A stretch of 64,000 bases of DNA from Paenibacillus sp. 1781tsa1 (GCF_024159265.1 NZ_JAMYWY010000001.1:310001-374000), one strand, 5' to 3'; shown: positions 13,171 to 23,178, numbered from the stretch's first letter. Numbers and translations: made by a program. The notes: generated by a model from the letters alone, not told the origin.

Positions 13171-13249
13171 GCCGGCGTGGCGGAATGGCAGACGCGCTCG
13201 ACTCAAAATCGAGTGGGAAACCGTGGAGGTTCGAGTCCTCTCGCCGGTA
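13171..13249 (+). tRNA. tRNA-Leu(CAA)
   Basis: A class II tRNA with anticodon CAA in ACTCAAAAT. The acceptor has a terminal G:T wobble (GCCGGCG/CGCCGGT). CCA is not encoded. It is found only in cluster 1. Confidence 0.93.
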
Positions 13250-13256
13250 TAGATAA

Positions 13257-13330
13257 CGGGATGTAGCTCAGCTTGGTAGAGCACCTGGTTTGGGACCAGG
13301 GGGTCGCATGTTCAAATCGTGTCATCCCGA
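13257..13330 (+). tRNA. tRNA-Pro(TGG)
   Basis: Anticodon TGG in GTTTGGGAC, acceptor CGGGATG/CATCCCG. CCA is not encoded. Confidence 0.95.
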
Positions 13331-13340
13331 TTGTTGTTAT

Positions 13341-13411
13341 GCGGGTGTAGTTCAATGGTAGAACTTTAGCCTTCCAAGCTAATAGCGTGGGTTCGATTCC
13401 CATCACCCGCT
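13341..13411 (+). tRNA. tRNA-Gly(TCC)
   Basis: Anticodon loop CTTCCAA, acceptor GCGGGTG/CACCCGC. CCA is not encoded. It is the last gene of cluster 1. Confidence 0.95.
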
Positions 13412-13424
13412 TAAATATCGAAAA

Positions 13425-13459
13425 GAAAGAGATGGTATTCACCGTCTCTTTCTTTTTTT
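13425..13459 (+). terminator. Terminator of rRNA-tRNA operon 1
   Basis: A strong hairpin (GAAAGAGATGGT, loop ATTC, ACCGTCTCTTTC) is followed directly by a run of T residues. Confidence 0.9.
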
Positions 13460-13483
13460 GCATTCACAGGCATATTGATCAGA

Positions 13484-13493
13484 TTGTATACAA
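13484..13493. promoter_or_regulatory. TTGTATACAA palindrome (GntR-site look-alike)
   Basis: This perfect 10-bp palindrome is identical to the two sites found in the GntR/roc locus at 38294 and 39960. It lies 300 bases before iolD. Its meaning here is uncertain. Confidence 0.35.
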
Positions 13494-13647
13494 AGATCAC
13501 GGATTATATGGCTGATTAGCATGTATCCCATCCTCACGATATATTTCCCCTTCTTTTAAGTCTGTTCTTAGTCATTGTGGAAGTGTTCAAATAGAGAAGG
13601 TCTGCGCATGTTTGAACAAAAGAATATCTTTTCTTTACCACATTTCA

Positions 13648-13662
13648 TAAAAACGCTTACAA
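13648..13662. promoter_or_regulatory. Probable cre site for CcpA
   Basis: On the minus strand the sequence reads TTGTAAGCGTTTTTA, which fits the Bacillales cre consensus WTGNAARCGNWWWCA except for one base. It lies just upstream of the proposed iol -35, so glucose repression of inositol use is likely (inference). Confidence 0.55.
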
Positions 13663-13669
13663 AAATAGC

Positions 13670-13698
13670 TTGCGTAAATCATTAACCTGTAATACCAT
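13670..13698 (+). promoter_or_regulatory. Probable iol promoter
   Basis: TTGCGT (13670-13675), a 17-base spacer and TACCAT (13693-13698). Transcription would begin at the first operator palindrome, as expected of a repressed promoter. Confidence 0.5.
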
Positions 13699-13703
13699 AT
13701 CAA

Positions 13704-13761
13704 TTAAGCGCTTAACCTTTAGGGGTAAGGCGCTTAAACTTAACGTAGATTAAGCGCTTAA
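13704..13761. promoter_or_regulatory. Triple operator upstream of iolD
   Basis: TTAAGCGCTTAA occurs exactly at 13704-13715 and 13750-13761, with a degenerate copy (TAAGGCGCTTAA) at 13726-13737. Centres are 22 and 24 bp apart, about two helical turns. The even-length palindrome with central GCGC suits a LacI-family repressor, and a LacI-family gene closes this cluster at 21753. Confidence 0.75.
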
Positions 13762-13790
13762 CCCGTAAAGGAAAGGACGGCGATCAATTC

Positions 13791-15656
13791 ATGAAAACAA
13801 TTCGACTGACGATGGCTCAGGCTTTGCTTCGATACCTGGATCAGCAATATATCTCGGTTGACGGTGTGGAAACCAAGTTTGTGAAGGGAATCATCGGTAT
13901 TTTTGGACATGGCAACGTAACAGGCATTGGAGAAGCGCTGGAGCGCAGTCCGGGAAGCCTGAGGTATATGCAAGGCAAGAACGAACAAGGTATGGTGCAT
14001 ACGGCAGCGGCCTATGCCAAGCAGAAGAACCGTAGACAGATCTATGCATGTACAACATCCATTGGACCTGGTGCTTTGAATATGATTACGGCGGCAGCTA
14101 CTGCAACGGTGAACCGGATTCCGGTTTTATTGCTTCCTGGAGACAACTTTGCTACGCGGGAACCGGACCCGGTACTACAGCAGTTGGAAGTGAGCAGTGA
14201 TTATACAATCTCAGCCACGGATCCATTCAAAGCCGTCAGCAAGTACTGGGATCGCATTGTTCGTCCCGAGCAGTTGATGATTGCAGCTACACAGGCCATG
14301 CGTGTACTAACCGATCCAGCAGAAACGGGAGCAGTAACGCTCGCACTGCCACAGGATGTGCAGGCAGAAGCGTACGATTACCCGGAATCGTTCTTTGCCC
14401 GCAAAGTGCATTATCTGGACCGTCGCCCCCCGGTACAAGCAGCCATTGAACGGGCAACGGAGCAGATTGCCCGTGGTAGAAAGCCGCTTCTCGTTGCAGG
14501 CGGCGGTGTGTTGTACTCTGAGGCATCCGCTCAGCTCGTGGAGTTCGCCGAGGCATTTGGCATTCCGATCGCCGAGACGCAGGCGGGCAAGAGCGCAGTC
14601 TCTTGGGACCACCCACTGAATGTGGGGGCCATCGGGGTTACCGGCTCTCTGGCAGCCAACAGGCTGGCGAGAGAAGCGGATGTGGTGATCGGCGTCGGTA
14701 CTCGTTTCTCCGATTTTACGACGGCGTCCCGCTCTGCTTTTCAGCATCCGGAAGCTTCATTCATTAACATCAACCTGAACGGTATGGATGCCGCCAAGTT
14801 AGGCGGAGAAGCCATTCTGGCAGATGCACGCGAAGGATTGCAGGCTTTACAGAAGGAATTGCAGCAAAGACAATACCGCAGTGCATATGGTGCATCCGAA
14901 ATCGCTGATCTCCGTACTGAGTGGAATGCAGAAGTAGATCGGCTGTATGGAGCACAACATGAAGCAGGGCTGGCACAGACAACGGCAGTTGGCGTAGTTA
15001 ATCGGACCATTGATCCATCCTCCGTTATTGTGTGTGCGGCAGGCAGTCTGCCAGGAGACCTGCATCGTCTGTGGCGTGCGGCTGAACCAAAGACGTATCA
15101 CATGGAGTATGGATTCTCCTGCATGGGGTACGAGGTAAGTGGAGCGTTCGGAGCAGCACTTGCCGAGCCAGATCGTGAAGTGTACGCCATGGTCGGTGAT
15201 GGCAGTTATCTGATGTTGCATTCGGAGTTTGTGACCAGTCTGCAGGAACAGAAGAAGATGACCGTTCTATTATTCAACAACAATGGATTCCAGTGTATTC
15301 ATAATTTGCAGCGGGAACATGGTAGTGACGGGTTCGGCAATGAGTTCCGTTATCGGGATTCCGAGAGTGGGCGACTGACCGGGGATTACATGCCAATGGA
15401 CTTCGCTGCACACGCCAGAAGCATGGGAGCCAAATCCTATAGAGCGGAGACAGCAGAACAGCTCGAACAGGCACTCCGAGATGCGAAGAACGAAACAGTG
15501 AGTACGTTGATTGAGATTCCGGTCGTGCCTGGAACCAACGCAAATGGATACGAGTCGTGGTGGAATGTAGGAGTGCCAGAAGTATCTGCCGAGGAAAAGG
15601 TAGTTCATGCTCATCACACCATGCAAGCCAACCGTGCCAAAGTAAGACTTATCTAA
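13791..15656 (+). CDS. iolD: 3D-(3,5/4)-trihydroxycyclohexane-1,2-dione acylhydrolase
   Basis: The product is a cytoplasmic thiamine-diphosphate enzyme that opens the ring of the inositol intermediate THcHDO to give 5-deoxy-glucuronate. The 621 residues match the usual family length (B. subtilis IolD is about 637). The N-terminal PYR domain has the family signature [18 protein letters not shown] and the catalytic-type Glu in [11 protein letters not shown]. The C-terminal ThDP-binding motif is VGDGSYLM through [17 protein letters not shown] ribosome site is present, with long spacing (about 14 bases) to the ATG. It is the first gene of the iol cluster, directly behind the triple operator. Confidence 0.96.
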   Translation: MKTIRLTMAQALLRYLDQQYISVDGVETKFVKGIIGIFGHGNVTGIGEALERSPGSLRYMQGKNEQGMVHTAAAYAKQKNRRQIYACTTSIGPGALNMITAAATATVNRIPVLLLPGDNFATREPDPVLQQLEVSSDYTISATDPFKAVSKYWDRIVRPEQLMIAATQAMRVLTDPAETGAVTLALPQDVQAEAYDYPESFFARKVHYLDRRPPVQAAIERATEQIARGRKPLLVAGGGVLYSEASAQLVEFAEAFGIPIAETQAGKSAVSWDHPLNVGAIGVTGSLAANRLAREADVVIGVGTRFSDFTTASRSAFQHPEASFININLNGMDAAKLGGEAILADAREGLQALQKELQQRQYRSAYGASEIADLRTEWNAEVDRLYGAQHEAGLAQTTAVGVVNRTIDPSSVIVCAAGSLPGDLHRLWRAAEPKTYHMEYGFSCMGYEVSGAFGAALAEPDREVYAMVGDGSYLMLHSEFVTSLQEQKKMTVLLFNNNGFQCIHNLQREHGSDGFGNEFRYRDSESGRLTGDYMPMDFAAHARSMGAKSYRAETAEQLEQALRDAKNETVSTLIEIPVVPGTNANGYESWWNVGVPEVSAEEKVVHAHHTMQANRAKVRLI

Positions 15657-15806
15657 TGGGATTTAATAGAGCATTCCTTCTAAAATAAAGCATTATTTGT
15701 ACTCCCCACGGTATATATCGGTGGACGTATATATCTATATATTGAAACTAAAAGCACTGCATTCCAAGTGAACCATAATGCTGAACGATAAAGGAGACGT
15801 GGAGCA

Positions 15807-16709
15807 ATGAGCAAGCTGCCATTCCAGCTTGGGATTCATCCGATCAATTGGGTCGGTGAAGATGTGAAGGAACATGGTGATGCGACAACGTGTGCGCAGA
15901 TTCTGGATGACATTCAGCGTCTTGGGCTGACAGGTACAGAGATGGGACGTAAATATCCAACTGATCCTGCTATATTGCGTGAGGAATTGAGCAAAAGGAA
16001 TATCAAGCTGGTCTCTCAGTGGAAATCCGTACTTTTCTCCGACCCGGCGTATCGTCAGTCGGAGCTGGACAGTTATCGCAGACATGCGGAATTTCTGCAA
16101 TCCATGGGCAGTAAGGTGATTAGTACGGCAGAGGTAGGTGGGTCACTTCATTTTGATCCAAGACGAACCCCCAATGAAAAAGAAGTGCTTAGACTCAGCG
16201 AATCTGAATGGCATATCCTTGCTGAAGGGTTGAACGAAGCAGGAGCTATCGCCCGTGAACACGGGTTGAAGCTTACGTACCATCATCATGGAGGCACAGT
16301 GGTAGAGCAACCGGATGAGATTGATCGACTGATGGAGTTGACGGACCCTTCTCTCGTGTATCTGCTCTATGATACAGGTCATGCCTACTATGGCGGAGCC
16401 AATCCGCTGGAGCTGCTGCGCAAACATTATGATCGGATCGCTTATATCCATCTGAAAGATATCCGCCCGCATGTGCTGGATGAAGCACGCGCGGAGCAGT
16501 CTGACTTTGTCGGTTGTATTCGTAGAGGCGTGTTCACCGTACCAGGGGATGGATGCATTGATTTTGCACCAATTCTGCAAGAACTGATCACACGAGGGTA
16601 CGATGGCTGGGCGATGCTTGAAGGAGAGCAGGACCCTGCGATTCATAACCCGTATGAGTATGCCAAACGCTCCTTGAACTATATGGAGTCCTTATATCAA
16701 CACAGCTGA
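15807..16709 (+). CDS. iolE: Inosose dehydratase (2-keto-myo-inositol dehydratase)
   Basis: The product is a 300-residue xylose-isomerase-like TIM-barrel enzyme that removes water from 2-keto-myo-inositol to form the trihydroxycyclohexanedione used by IolD. Family signatures: an opening LGIHPINWVGEDVKEHGDAT, a metal-site stretch LTYHHHGGTVVEQPDEIDRL, and LLYDTGHAYYGGANPLELL. It has a clear GGAGACGTGGAGCA leader before the ATG. It lies 150 bases after iolD, a long gap for an operon, with no convincing terminator in it. Confidence 0.95.
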   Translation: MSKLPFQLGIHPINWVGEDVKEHGDATTCAQILDDIQRLGLTGTEMGRKYPTDPAILREELSKRNIKLVSQWKSVLFSDPAYRQSELDSYRRHAEFLQSMGSKVISTAEVGGSLHFDPRRTPNEKEVLRLSESEWHILAEGLNEAGAIAREHGLKLTYHHHGGTVVEQPDEIDRLMELTDPSLVYLLYDTGHAYYGGANPLELLRKHYDRIAYIHLKDIRPHVLDEARAEQSDFVGCIRRGVFTVPGDGCIDFAPILQELITRGYDGWAMLEGEQDPAIHNPYEYAKRSLNYMESLYQHS

Positions 16710-16811
16710 TTCGTTCAGCATTGCAGCGGTCAGAGGCCATACCTATAAAGTGAAAAAGGAAGAACGCCAGCAAGAGTATAACGTTACGATTGGAAAATAA
16801 AACGGACCTAC

Positions 16812-16858
16812 TCTAGACGTTCACTAATCCTCATGTTGGAATGAGTAACTAGTCTAGA
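16812..16858. other. Intercistronic hairpin between iolE and iolC
   Basis: Arms TCTAGAC (16812-16818) and GTCTAGA (16852-16858) enclose an inner CTCAT/ATGAG pairing. There is no T run, so RNA processing or stabilisation is more likely than termination. Confidence 0.5.
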
Positions 16859-16908
16859 TATCCATATATAACATGTAAAATCTCAACACAGAAAGGGGCT
16901 CACATGCA

Positions 16909-17919
16909 ATGACTTACGTATCCTTTCCGGTATCCAGGAAGAAGGATTTCACCGCGATTGGCCGCTTGTGCATCGACTTGAACGCCAATGAGATCAATCG
17001 CCCGATGGAAGAAACTATGACGTTCACGAAATATGTTGGCGGCTCTCCGGCCAATATTACGATAGGCATGTCCAGACTGGGTATGGAGACGGCTTTTATC
17101 GGTAAGATCGCGGGTGACCAGATGGGTCGATTCATCCATAGCTATCTGGAGAAGAACGGCATCGACACATCAAATGTGGTTACAGATGACACCGGAGCGG
17201 TGACGGGGCTTGCTTTTACCGAAATCAAGAGCCCAACCGATTGCAGTATCTTAATGTACCGGGACAATGTAGCGGATCTGTTATTACAGGCGCAAGAGGT
17301 ACAAGAGCAGTTGATTGCTGACTCCAAAGTGCTGCTAATCTCAGGCACGGCCCTCGCGCAGAGCCCATCCCGTGAAGCCGTATTACAGGCACTAACGTAT
17401 GCGAAAAAACATGGAACAGTTATTGTGTTTGATCTGGACTATCGCCCATACACATGGACATCGGACGAAGAGACAGCGGTCTATTATAACCTCGCAGCCG
17501 AGAAATGCGATATCATCCTGGGCACACGCGAAGAGTTCGACATGATGGAGACATTTGACCACAATCCGGATCATAGTGATCAGGTGACTGCACAGAAATG
17601 GTTTGATTTCTCAGCCAACATCGTTGTCATTAAACATGGTAAGGAAGGGTCCATTGCTTATACGCGTGAAGGACTTTCTCACCGTGCGGACAGCTATCCG
17701 GCAAAAGTAGTCAAAACGTTCGGGGCAGGCGACTCCTACGCAGCTGGGTTCCTGTATGGATTGATGCAGGGCTGGACGATTGAGCGCAGTATGGCGTACG
17801 GCAGTGGCGCAGCAAGTATCGTTATTTCGAGCCACAGCTGTTCGGATGCGATGCCAACGGTAGAACAGGTGAATGATTACATCGAACGTTGCAATCGGGG
17901 CGAGATTACCGCGCTCTGA
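16909..17919 (+). CDS. iolC: 5-dehydro-2-deoxygluconokinase
   Basis: The product is a 336-residue PfkB-family sugar kinase that phosphorylates 2-deoxy-5-keto-gluconate (DKG). The N-terminal substrate motif region contains GRLCIDLNANEINRPMEETM and YVGGSPANITIGMSRLG. The C-terminal PfkB signature is TFGAGDSYAAGFLYGL, whose Asp is the catalytic base. The ATG at 16909 follows GAAAGGGG with good spacing; another ATG five bases earlier runs straight into a stop. Its product would normally go to an IolJ aldolase, which is not encoded in this window. Confidence 0.95.
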   Translation: MTYVSFPVSRKKDFTAIGRLCIDLNANEINRPMEETMTFTKYVGGSPANITIGMSRLGMETAFIGKIAGDQMGRFIHSYLEKNGIDTSNVVTDDTGAVTGLAFTEIKSPTDCSILMYRDNVADLLLQAQEVQEQLIADSKVLLISGTALAQSPSREAVLQALTYAKKHGTVIVFDLDYRPYTWTSDEETAVYYNLAAEKCDIILGTREEFDMMETFDHNPDHSDQVTAQKWFDFSANIVVIKHGKEGSIAYTREGLSHRADSYPAKVVKTFGAGDSYAAGFLYGLMQGWTIERSMAYGSGAASIVISSHSCSDAMPTVEQVNDYIERCNRGEITAL

Positions 17920-18018
17920 AGCAGATTGCAATACTTTGAATAACACGCTCATACAGATCAACATCAATAATATCAGTTGAACATAAGGGATCACACATAA
18001 GCGAAGGGAGACAGGGCT

Positions 18019-19494
18019 ATGGGAAAAGGGATTTCTGAAGTGTCTGCAACAGCGACAATGGTACAAAACTGGATCGGAGGTGCCTGGGTAACCCCAGCGT
18101 CAACTCGTACGGAGCCGGTTGTGAATCCGGCTACAGAAGAGGTCATTGCACATGTGCCACTGTCTGAACAAGCGGACGTAGATCTGGCTGTACAGACAGC
18201 ACGGGAAGCGTTCAAGTCATGGAGCGGCACACCGGTTCCACGCCGTGCACGTATTCTGTTCCGCTACCAACAGTTGCTGGTCGAACATTGGGAAGAGCTC
18301 GCCCGCCTGGTAACGCTGGAGAATGGCAAAAGCTACGCCGAAGCGTATGGCGAGGTACTGCGTGGCATTGAGTGCGTCGAGTTCGCGGCAGGTGCTCCGA
18401 ATCTGATGATGGGTAAACAACTGCCTGATATCGCGACAGGACTGGAGTCAGGCATGTATCGTTACCCAATCGGAGTTATTGGGGGAATTACCCCGTTCAA
18501 CTTTCCGATGATGGTGCCGTGCTGGATGTTCCCGCTGGCTATTGCGTGCGGTAACACATTTGTCCTGAAGCCGTCCGAGCGTACACCGCTCCTGGCTGGT
18601 CGCCTGGCAGAACTGTTCAAGGAAGCAGGGCTTCCGGATGGCGTACTCAACATCGTACACGGTGCACATGATGTCGTGAACGGTCTGCTGGAACATAAGG
18701 ATGTTCAAGCGATCTCCTTTGTCGGATCACAACCTGTAGCTGAATACGTCTACACCACTGCATCCAAGCATGGCAAACGGGTACAGGCACTGGCTGGTGC
18801 CAAAAACCACTCCATCGTTATGCCGGACGCCGATCTGGATCTGACGGTGAAAGAGATTACCAGTGCAGCCTTTGGCTCAGCAGGGGAACGCTGTATGGCA
18901 TGTTCGGTTGTTGTGGCTGTGGGTGACGTGGCTGATGAACTGGTACAAAAGCTGGTGGAAGCAGCAGATCGTATTACCATTGGTAACGGTATGGATGAGG
19001 GCGTGTTCCTCGGTCCTGTCATTCGTGGACCACATAAAGAGCGTACACTCGGTTACATTGAATCCGGAGAGCAGGAAGGTGCGGCATTGATTCGGGATGG
19101 ACGTAAGGATCAGGCGACAGGGGAATCCGGTTATTTTGTAGGGCCAACGGTATTCGACCAAGTGGAGAGTAATATGAAAATCTGGCAGGATGAGATCTTT
19201 GCTCCAGTACTCTCGGTGGCAAGAGTATCTACGCTGGAGGAAGCCGTTGAGCTGGCAAACCGTTCCGATTTTGCTAATGGTGCGTGTCTGTTCACCCGCA
19301 GCGGGGCAAGTATGCGTCAATTCCGTGAGACGATTGATGCGGGCATGTTGGGTATTAACCTAGGCGTACCTGCACCAATGGCATTTTTCCCGTTTTCCGG
19401 TTGGAAAAAGTCCTTCTATGGTGATCTGCATGCCAATGGTACGGATGGTGTTGAATTCTACACTCGCAAGAAGATGGTAACGGCGCGCTGGTAA
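18019..19494 (+). CDS. iolA: Methylmalonate-semialdehyde dehydrogenase (CoA-acylating)
   Basis: The product is a 491-residue aldehyde dehydrogenase superfamily enzyme converting malonate semialdehyde to acetyl-CoA at the end of inositol breakdown. Visible are the Rossmann part with NAD-site [20 protein letters not shown], the [15 protein letters not shown] segment and the catalytic Cys292 in [11 protein letters not shown], characteristic of the MMSDH clade. The name iolA (mmsA) is chosen from context with the other iol genes. Confidence 0.94.
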   Translation: MGKGISEVSATATMVQNWIGGAWVTPASTRTEPVVNPATEEVIAHVPLSEQADVDLAVQTAREAFKSWSGTPVPRRARILFRYQQLLVEHWEELARLVTLENGKSYAEAYGEVLRGIECVEFAAGAPNLMMGKQLPDIATGLESGMYRYPIGVIGGITPFNFPMMVPCWMFPLAIACGNTFVLKPSERTPLLAGRLAELFKEAGLPDGVLNIVHGAHDVVNGLLEHKDVQAISFVGSQPVAEYVYTTASKHGKRVQALAGAKNHSIVMPDADLDLTVKEITSAAFGSAGERCMACSVVVAVGDVADELVQKLVEAADRITIGNGMDEGVFLGPVIRGPHKERTLGYIESGEQEGAALIRDGRKDQATGESGYFVGPTVFDQVESNMKIWQDEIFAPVLSVARVSTLEEAVELANRSDFANGACLFTRSGASMRQFRETIDAGMLGINLGVPAPMAFFPFSGWKKSFYGDLHANGTDGVEFYTRKKMVTARW

Positions 19495-19563
19495 CAACCA
19501 GAGCATCACTCGGGCTAAGGGGAACGCCCAGCCCATATGGACGCACATAGGGAGGATAACGGA

Positions 19564-20616
19564 ATGGGCAAGGACAAAGTGAGAATTGGCATCATCGGTG
19601 CTGGACGGATCGGCAAAATTCATGCAGACAATCTCCTGCGCAACCCGCATGCCGAGATTGTGGGAATCAGTGACTTGTTTGCAGGTCCTGAATTGGAGGC
19701 ATGGGCCGCCACACGTGGCATCCCTGTTGTAACAACGGATAGCAGCCAGTTGATCTCGATGCCTAATGTAGACGCGGTACTGATCTGTTCTTCAACAGAT
19801 ACACATGTGCCGCTGATCGAACAGGCCGCCAAGGCAGGCAAACATATCTTTTGCGAGAAGCCAGTCAGTATGAATCTGGCACAGACCCAAGCGGCTGTAG
19901 AAGCGGTTCAGAAGGCGGGCGTGAAGCTGCAAATCGGGTTTAATCGCCGTTTCGATCACAACTTCAGACGGGTACGTGCACATGTACAGGATGGTACGAT
20001 TGGTGACCCGCACATTATCAAAATTACGTCTCGCGACCCGTCTCCACCACCTGCGGAGTATATCCGGGTGTCTGGCGGGATCTTCATGGACATGATGATC
20101 CACGATTTTGACATGGCCCGTTATCTGTCCGGGAGTGAAGTGGAAGAAGTATACGCCCAAGGCAATGTGCTGATCAATCCGGTTTTTGCGGAACATGGTG
20201 ACGTGGATACAGCGATTGTAACGATGACGTTTGCTAACGGGGCGATTGGTGTTATTGATAACAGCCGTCAGGCTGTATATGGGTATGACCAGCGTGTTGA
20301 AGTATTTGGTTCAATGGGCAGCGCCGCAGCGGCGAATGACCATCCGAATACGGCTGAGATCAGTACAGCGGCCGGGCTTATGCGCGACAAACCGTTACAC
20401 TTTTTCTTGGAACGCTACAATGAAGCTTATGTGCAGGAGACAGCCCTCTTTATCGATGCAATCATCCATGATACACCCGTTATCGTAGATGGCCACGATG
20501 CAGTACAGGCAGAACGGATTGCGCTGGCAGCAAAAATGTCCATGGAGCGGGGAAGACCTGTGAAGCTGAGTGAAGTCCCTGGGGTGTCACTGGAATCACA
20601 AACGGCAACGCCATAG
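19564..20616 (+). CDS. iolG: Inositol 2-dehydrogenase
   Basis: The product is a 350-residue Gfo/Idh/MocA-family oxidoreductase, the first enzyme of the pathway (myo-inositol to 2-keto-myo-inositol, NAD-linked). The N-terminal Rossmann motif is GIIGAGRIGKIHADNL. The catalytic Lys lies in FCEKPVS and the catalytic His/Asp in DMMIHDFDMARYL. I chose the ATG at 19564 because GGGAGG is eight bases before it; an in-frame ATG at 19537 has no ribosome site. Close relatives act on scyllo-inositol, so substrate preference is not settled. Confidence 0.92.
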   Translation: MGKDKVRIGIIGAGRIGKIHADNLLRNPHAEIVGISDLFAGPELEAWAATRGIPVVTTDSSQLISMPNVDAVLICSSTDTHVPLIEQAAKAGKHIFCEKPVSMNLAQTQAAVEAVQKAGVKLQIGFNRRFDHNFRRVRAHVQDGTIGDPHIIKITSRDPSPPPAEYIRVSGGIFMDMMIHDFDMARYLSGSEVEEVYAQGNVLINPVFAEHGDVDTAIVTMTFANGAIGVIDNSRQAVYGYDQRVEVFGSMGSAAAANDHPNTAEISTAAGLMRDKPLHFFLERYNEAYVQETALFIDAIIHDTPVIVDGHDAVQAERIALAAKMSMERGRPVKLSEVPGVSLESQTATP

Positions 20617-20731
20617 GTGGATGATTGATTATAGTCACTTTTTCTGAATAGAGCGCATGAATAGTCCAAGTTTTGTTTTTTTATAAGATTCAGGTTGTTG
20701 TGGACGATTACAGAAAGGAGTGGATGGCAAG

Positions 20732-21538
20732 ATGTCAGAACGTATTGTGAAACCCGTGGTCAACCCGGAGGGAGACGGTACACTTATCAACGTAACACCG
20801 GAGTCGGCCGGGTGGGAATATGTTGGATTTCAGGTAGCGAAGTTGGCAGAAGGGGAGACGCTAACCCGTGAGAGCGGTGATCAGGAACTCTGTGTGGTGC
20901 TTCTCAGTGGTTTCGCCAATGTAAGTACCCGCGAGCACACATGGGATAATATCGGAAAAAGAATGAGTGTATTCGAGAAAATTCCGCCGTATTCAGTCTA
21001 CGTCTCAACTTCCGATCAAGTGCAGATCACAGCACGTACCGAACTGGAAATCGCTATATGTGTTGCACCCGGTAAAGGCACGTACCCGGCTCGTCTCATT
21101 GCACCCGAAGATGTAGGGGTAGAGGCACGAGGGTATGGCAATCTGGAACGCCAGATTCATAACATTTTGCCGGAACAAAAGGAAGCGGACAGTTTGCTCG
21201 TTGTTGAGGTGTTCACACCCGATGGGCATTGGTCCAGTTACCCGCCACATAAGCATGATCGGGACGCGCTTCCGGATGAATCTTTGCTGGAAGAAACGTA
21301 TTATTTCCGTGTGCAGCCTGAGCAGGGGTTTGCCATTCAGCGCATATACACGGATGACCGTTCTGTGGACGAGACGTTAGCAGTGAAGAACGGAGAAGTG
21401 GTGCTTGTCCCGGACGGATATCATCCGGTAGGTGCTCCTCCGGGGTATGAGGTCTACTATCTGAACGTGATGGCTGGCCCAACGCGGACATGGAAATTCC
21501 ATAACGATCCTGATCATGAGTGGTTGATGAAAAAGTAA
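20732..21538 (+). CDS. iolB: 5-deoxy-glucuronate isomerase
   Basis: The product is a 268-residue bicupin of the KduI/IolB family that isomerises 5-deoxy-glucuronate to DKG, the substrate of IolC. The metal-binding cupin motif is SSYPPHKHDRDALPDESLLE followed by ETYYFR; a late PDGYHPVGAPPGYEVYYLNV stretch is also family-typical. The ATG at 20732 is 11 bases from AAAGGAG; the in-frame GTG at 20720 overlaps that site. It is the last structural iol gene here. Confidence 0.95.
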   Translation: MSERIVKPVVNPEGDGTLINVTPESAGWEYVGFQVAKLAEGETLTRESGDQELCVVLLSGFANVSTREHTWDNIGKRMSVFEKIPPYSVYVSTSDQVQITARTELEIAICVAPGKGTYPARLIAPEDVGVEARGYGNLERQIHNILPEQKEADSLLVVEVFTPDGHWSSYPPHKHDRDALPDESLLEETYYFRVQPEQGFAIQRIYTDDRSVDETLAVKNGEVVLVPDGYHPVGAPPGYEVYYLNVMAGPTRTWKFHNDPDHEWLMKK

Positions 21539-21752
21539 AACAGTTCATGCTGCGCAGATTGTGCTCACTTCAAGTTGCGTATGCAGACTTCCCCCTGCAT
21601 AATGAGAAGAGAACAATGATCTATGCGAATCAATTGCATAACTCACTAAAAATGGATTTCTGTAACTTAGCCTTGATTGAAGCGGCTAAAGGTATTATGA
21701 AATTGATTCATGTATATCGCAATTTATATATAGCACAAATGGGGAAAAAACA

Positions 21753-22760
21753 ATGAAATCAACCATATACGATATAGCACGCGAGGCGGGGGTATCCATT
21801 GCAACCGTCTCGCAGGTCATTAATGGCAAAGGCAAGATCAGTGAGAAGCGGCGCGCTGAGATTATGGAGATCATGGAACGCCTCCACTATCAACCCAGTG
21901 CGATCGCAGCTGCACTTACAGGCAAGCAGACGTACACATTGGGGCTGCTCGTACCGGACATCTCAAACCCGTATTTTGCAGAACTCGCCAGAGCGGTGGA
22001 GGATCGCAGCCGTCAATTGGGTTACAGCGTGGTCATCTGCAGTACGGATAATAAGGACGAGCGGGTAGAGCGTTACCTGAACCTGCTCCAGCAAAAAAGG
22101 GTCGACGGCATGATGATCGGAACCGGGATCGATAATGCTGACATTTTGTCACCCCTTCTGCAACAGTCGATACCTGTTGCTCTGATTGCCCGTCATATGC
22201 CAACGCTGTCGGTACATACGGTCACCATTGACGACATACTCGGCGGGGCACTCGCAGCTGAGCATCTGCTTGAACTTGGGCACACCCGTGTAGCGGTATT
22301 GTCGGAACCGTCCAAAGTCAGCAGTAGTCAGGAACGTGTACGCGGATTCCGTGAAGCACTGATTAAGGCAGGTTATACGTTGGAACCGACTCAGATCCGA
22401 GAATCTGCAGCTGACTTGAGTTCGGCCAAAAAAGAGGCACTACTGCTGCTCGGTGAGAACGATCACCCAACAGGCTTGTTCTGTTGTAATGACATTCAGG
22501 CCATCGGTGCTCTTCAGGCAGCCAAAGAGCTGGGGCTACGTGTGCCAGAGGATGTGTCAATTATCGGATTTGATAATACCATTCTGGCTTCGGTAACCAG
22601 TCCACCGCTTACGACTGTTGCCCAGCCAATTGAAGAACTGGGGCATCGCGCTGTAGATCTGTTGATTGAAGAGTTAAAAGATGAGCAAAAAGAACCGCAG
22701 AAGATTGTGCTGAAGCCCGAGCTGGTTATCAGAGACTCGGCAGGCCGCGTATTACGCTGA
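21753..22760 (+). CDS. LacI-family transcriptional regulator, probable iol repressor
   Basis: The product is a 335-residue LacI/GalR regulator. The N-terminal helix-turn-helix and hinge read TIYDIAREAGVSIATVSQVI then NGKGKIS; the periplasmic-binding-like sensor domain starts at about residue 60 (TLGLLVPDISNPYFAELARA). It closes the iol cluster, 214 bases after iolB. In Geobacillus a LacI-family protein, IolQ, controls inositol genes, whereas B. subtilis uses the DeoR-type IolR. By position and operator symmetry this protein is inferred to bind the TTAAGCGCTTAA sites before iolD. No such site is seen before its own gene. Confidence 0.85.
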   Translation: MKSTIYDIAREAGVSIATVSQVINGKGKISEKRRAEIMEIMERLHYQPSAIAAALTGKQTYTLGLLVPDISNPYFAELARAVEDRSRQLGYSVVICSTDNKDERVERYLNLLQQKRVDGMMIGTGIDNADILSPLLQQSIPVALIARHMPTLSVHTVTIDDILGGALAAEHLLELGHTRVAVLSEPSKVSSSQERVRGFREALIKAGYTLEPTQIRESAADLSSAKKEALLLLGENDHPTGLFCCNDIQAIGALQAAKELGLRVPEDVSIIGFDNTILASVTSPPLTTVAQPIEELGHRAVDLLIEELKDEQKEPQKIVLKPELVIRDSAGRVLR

Positions 22761-22886
22761 AAAAAATTAGGTTCCTGATGTAACCCAATAAGGCGTGAGG
22801 CCAAGCTGATATACGTCATATTCCTGTGAGGAGATACGGATATCGTTTCACCTCACATTCTGAACATGTACGGTAACAAAGTAACA

Positions 22887-22926
22887 AATAAGCCGCGCTC
22901 GCCCTATGGGAGAACGCGGCTTATTG
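22887..22926. terminator. Long hairpin after the LacI-type regulator
   Basis: The arms AATAAGCCGCG and CGCGGCTTATT form an 11-bp stem. The T run is poor, but the stem is strong. The rest of 22761-23178 shows no gene. Confidence 0.6.
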
Positions 22927-23178
22927 ACTTGAATTTTAAATTTAACTTCTAATAATTCTAAAAAAATAACGTGGTATGAAGGACAAAGTATGCTGATAAC
23001 ATGCTTTTTTCGCTACTGTTCAATCATCTCTATCATTTTACTTTTGGCAAAACGTTATCGGTTGCATAGCAGCAGTGAATAAGAAATAATTATGGAAGAG
23101 AAGGAGTAAGATGATATACTGAAAAGTATCATTAATTACCATTTTATATATGTTTTGTGGTGTATGGAGGGGAGAGCT

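Noticed and set aside
21520-21756. A 78-codon frame before the LacI-type gene
   Set aside because: No family resemblance, overlaps the end of iolB and the LacI-type start; probably chance.
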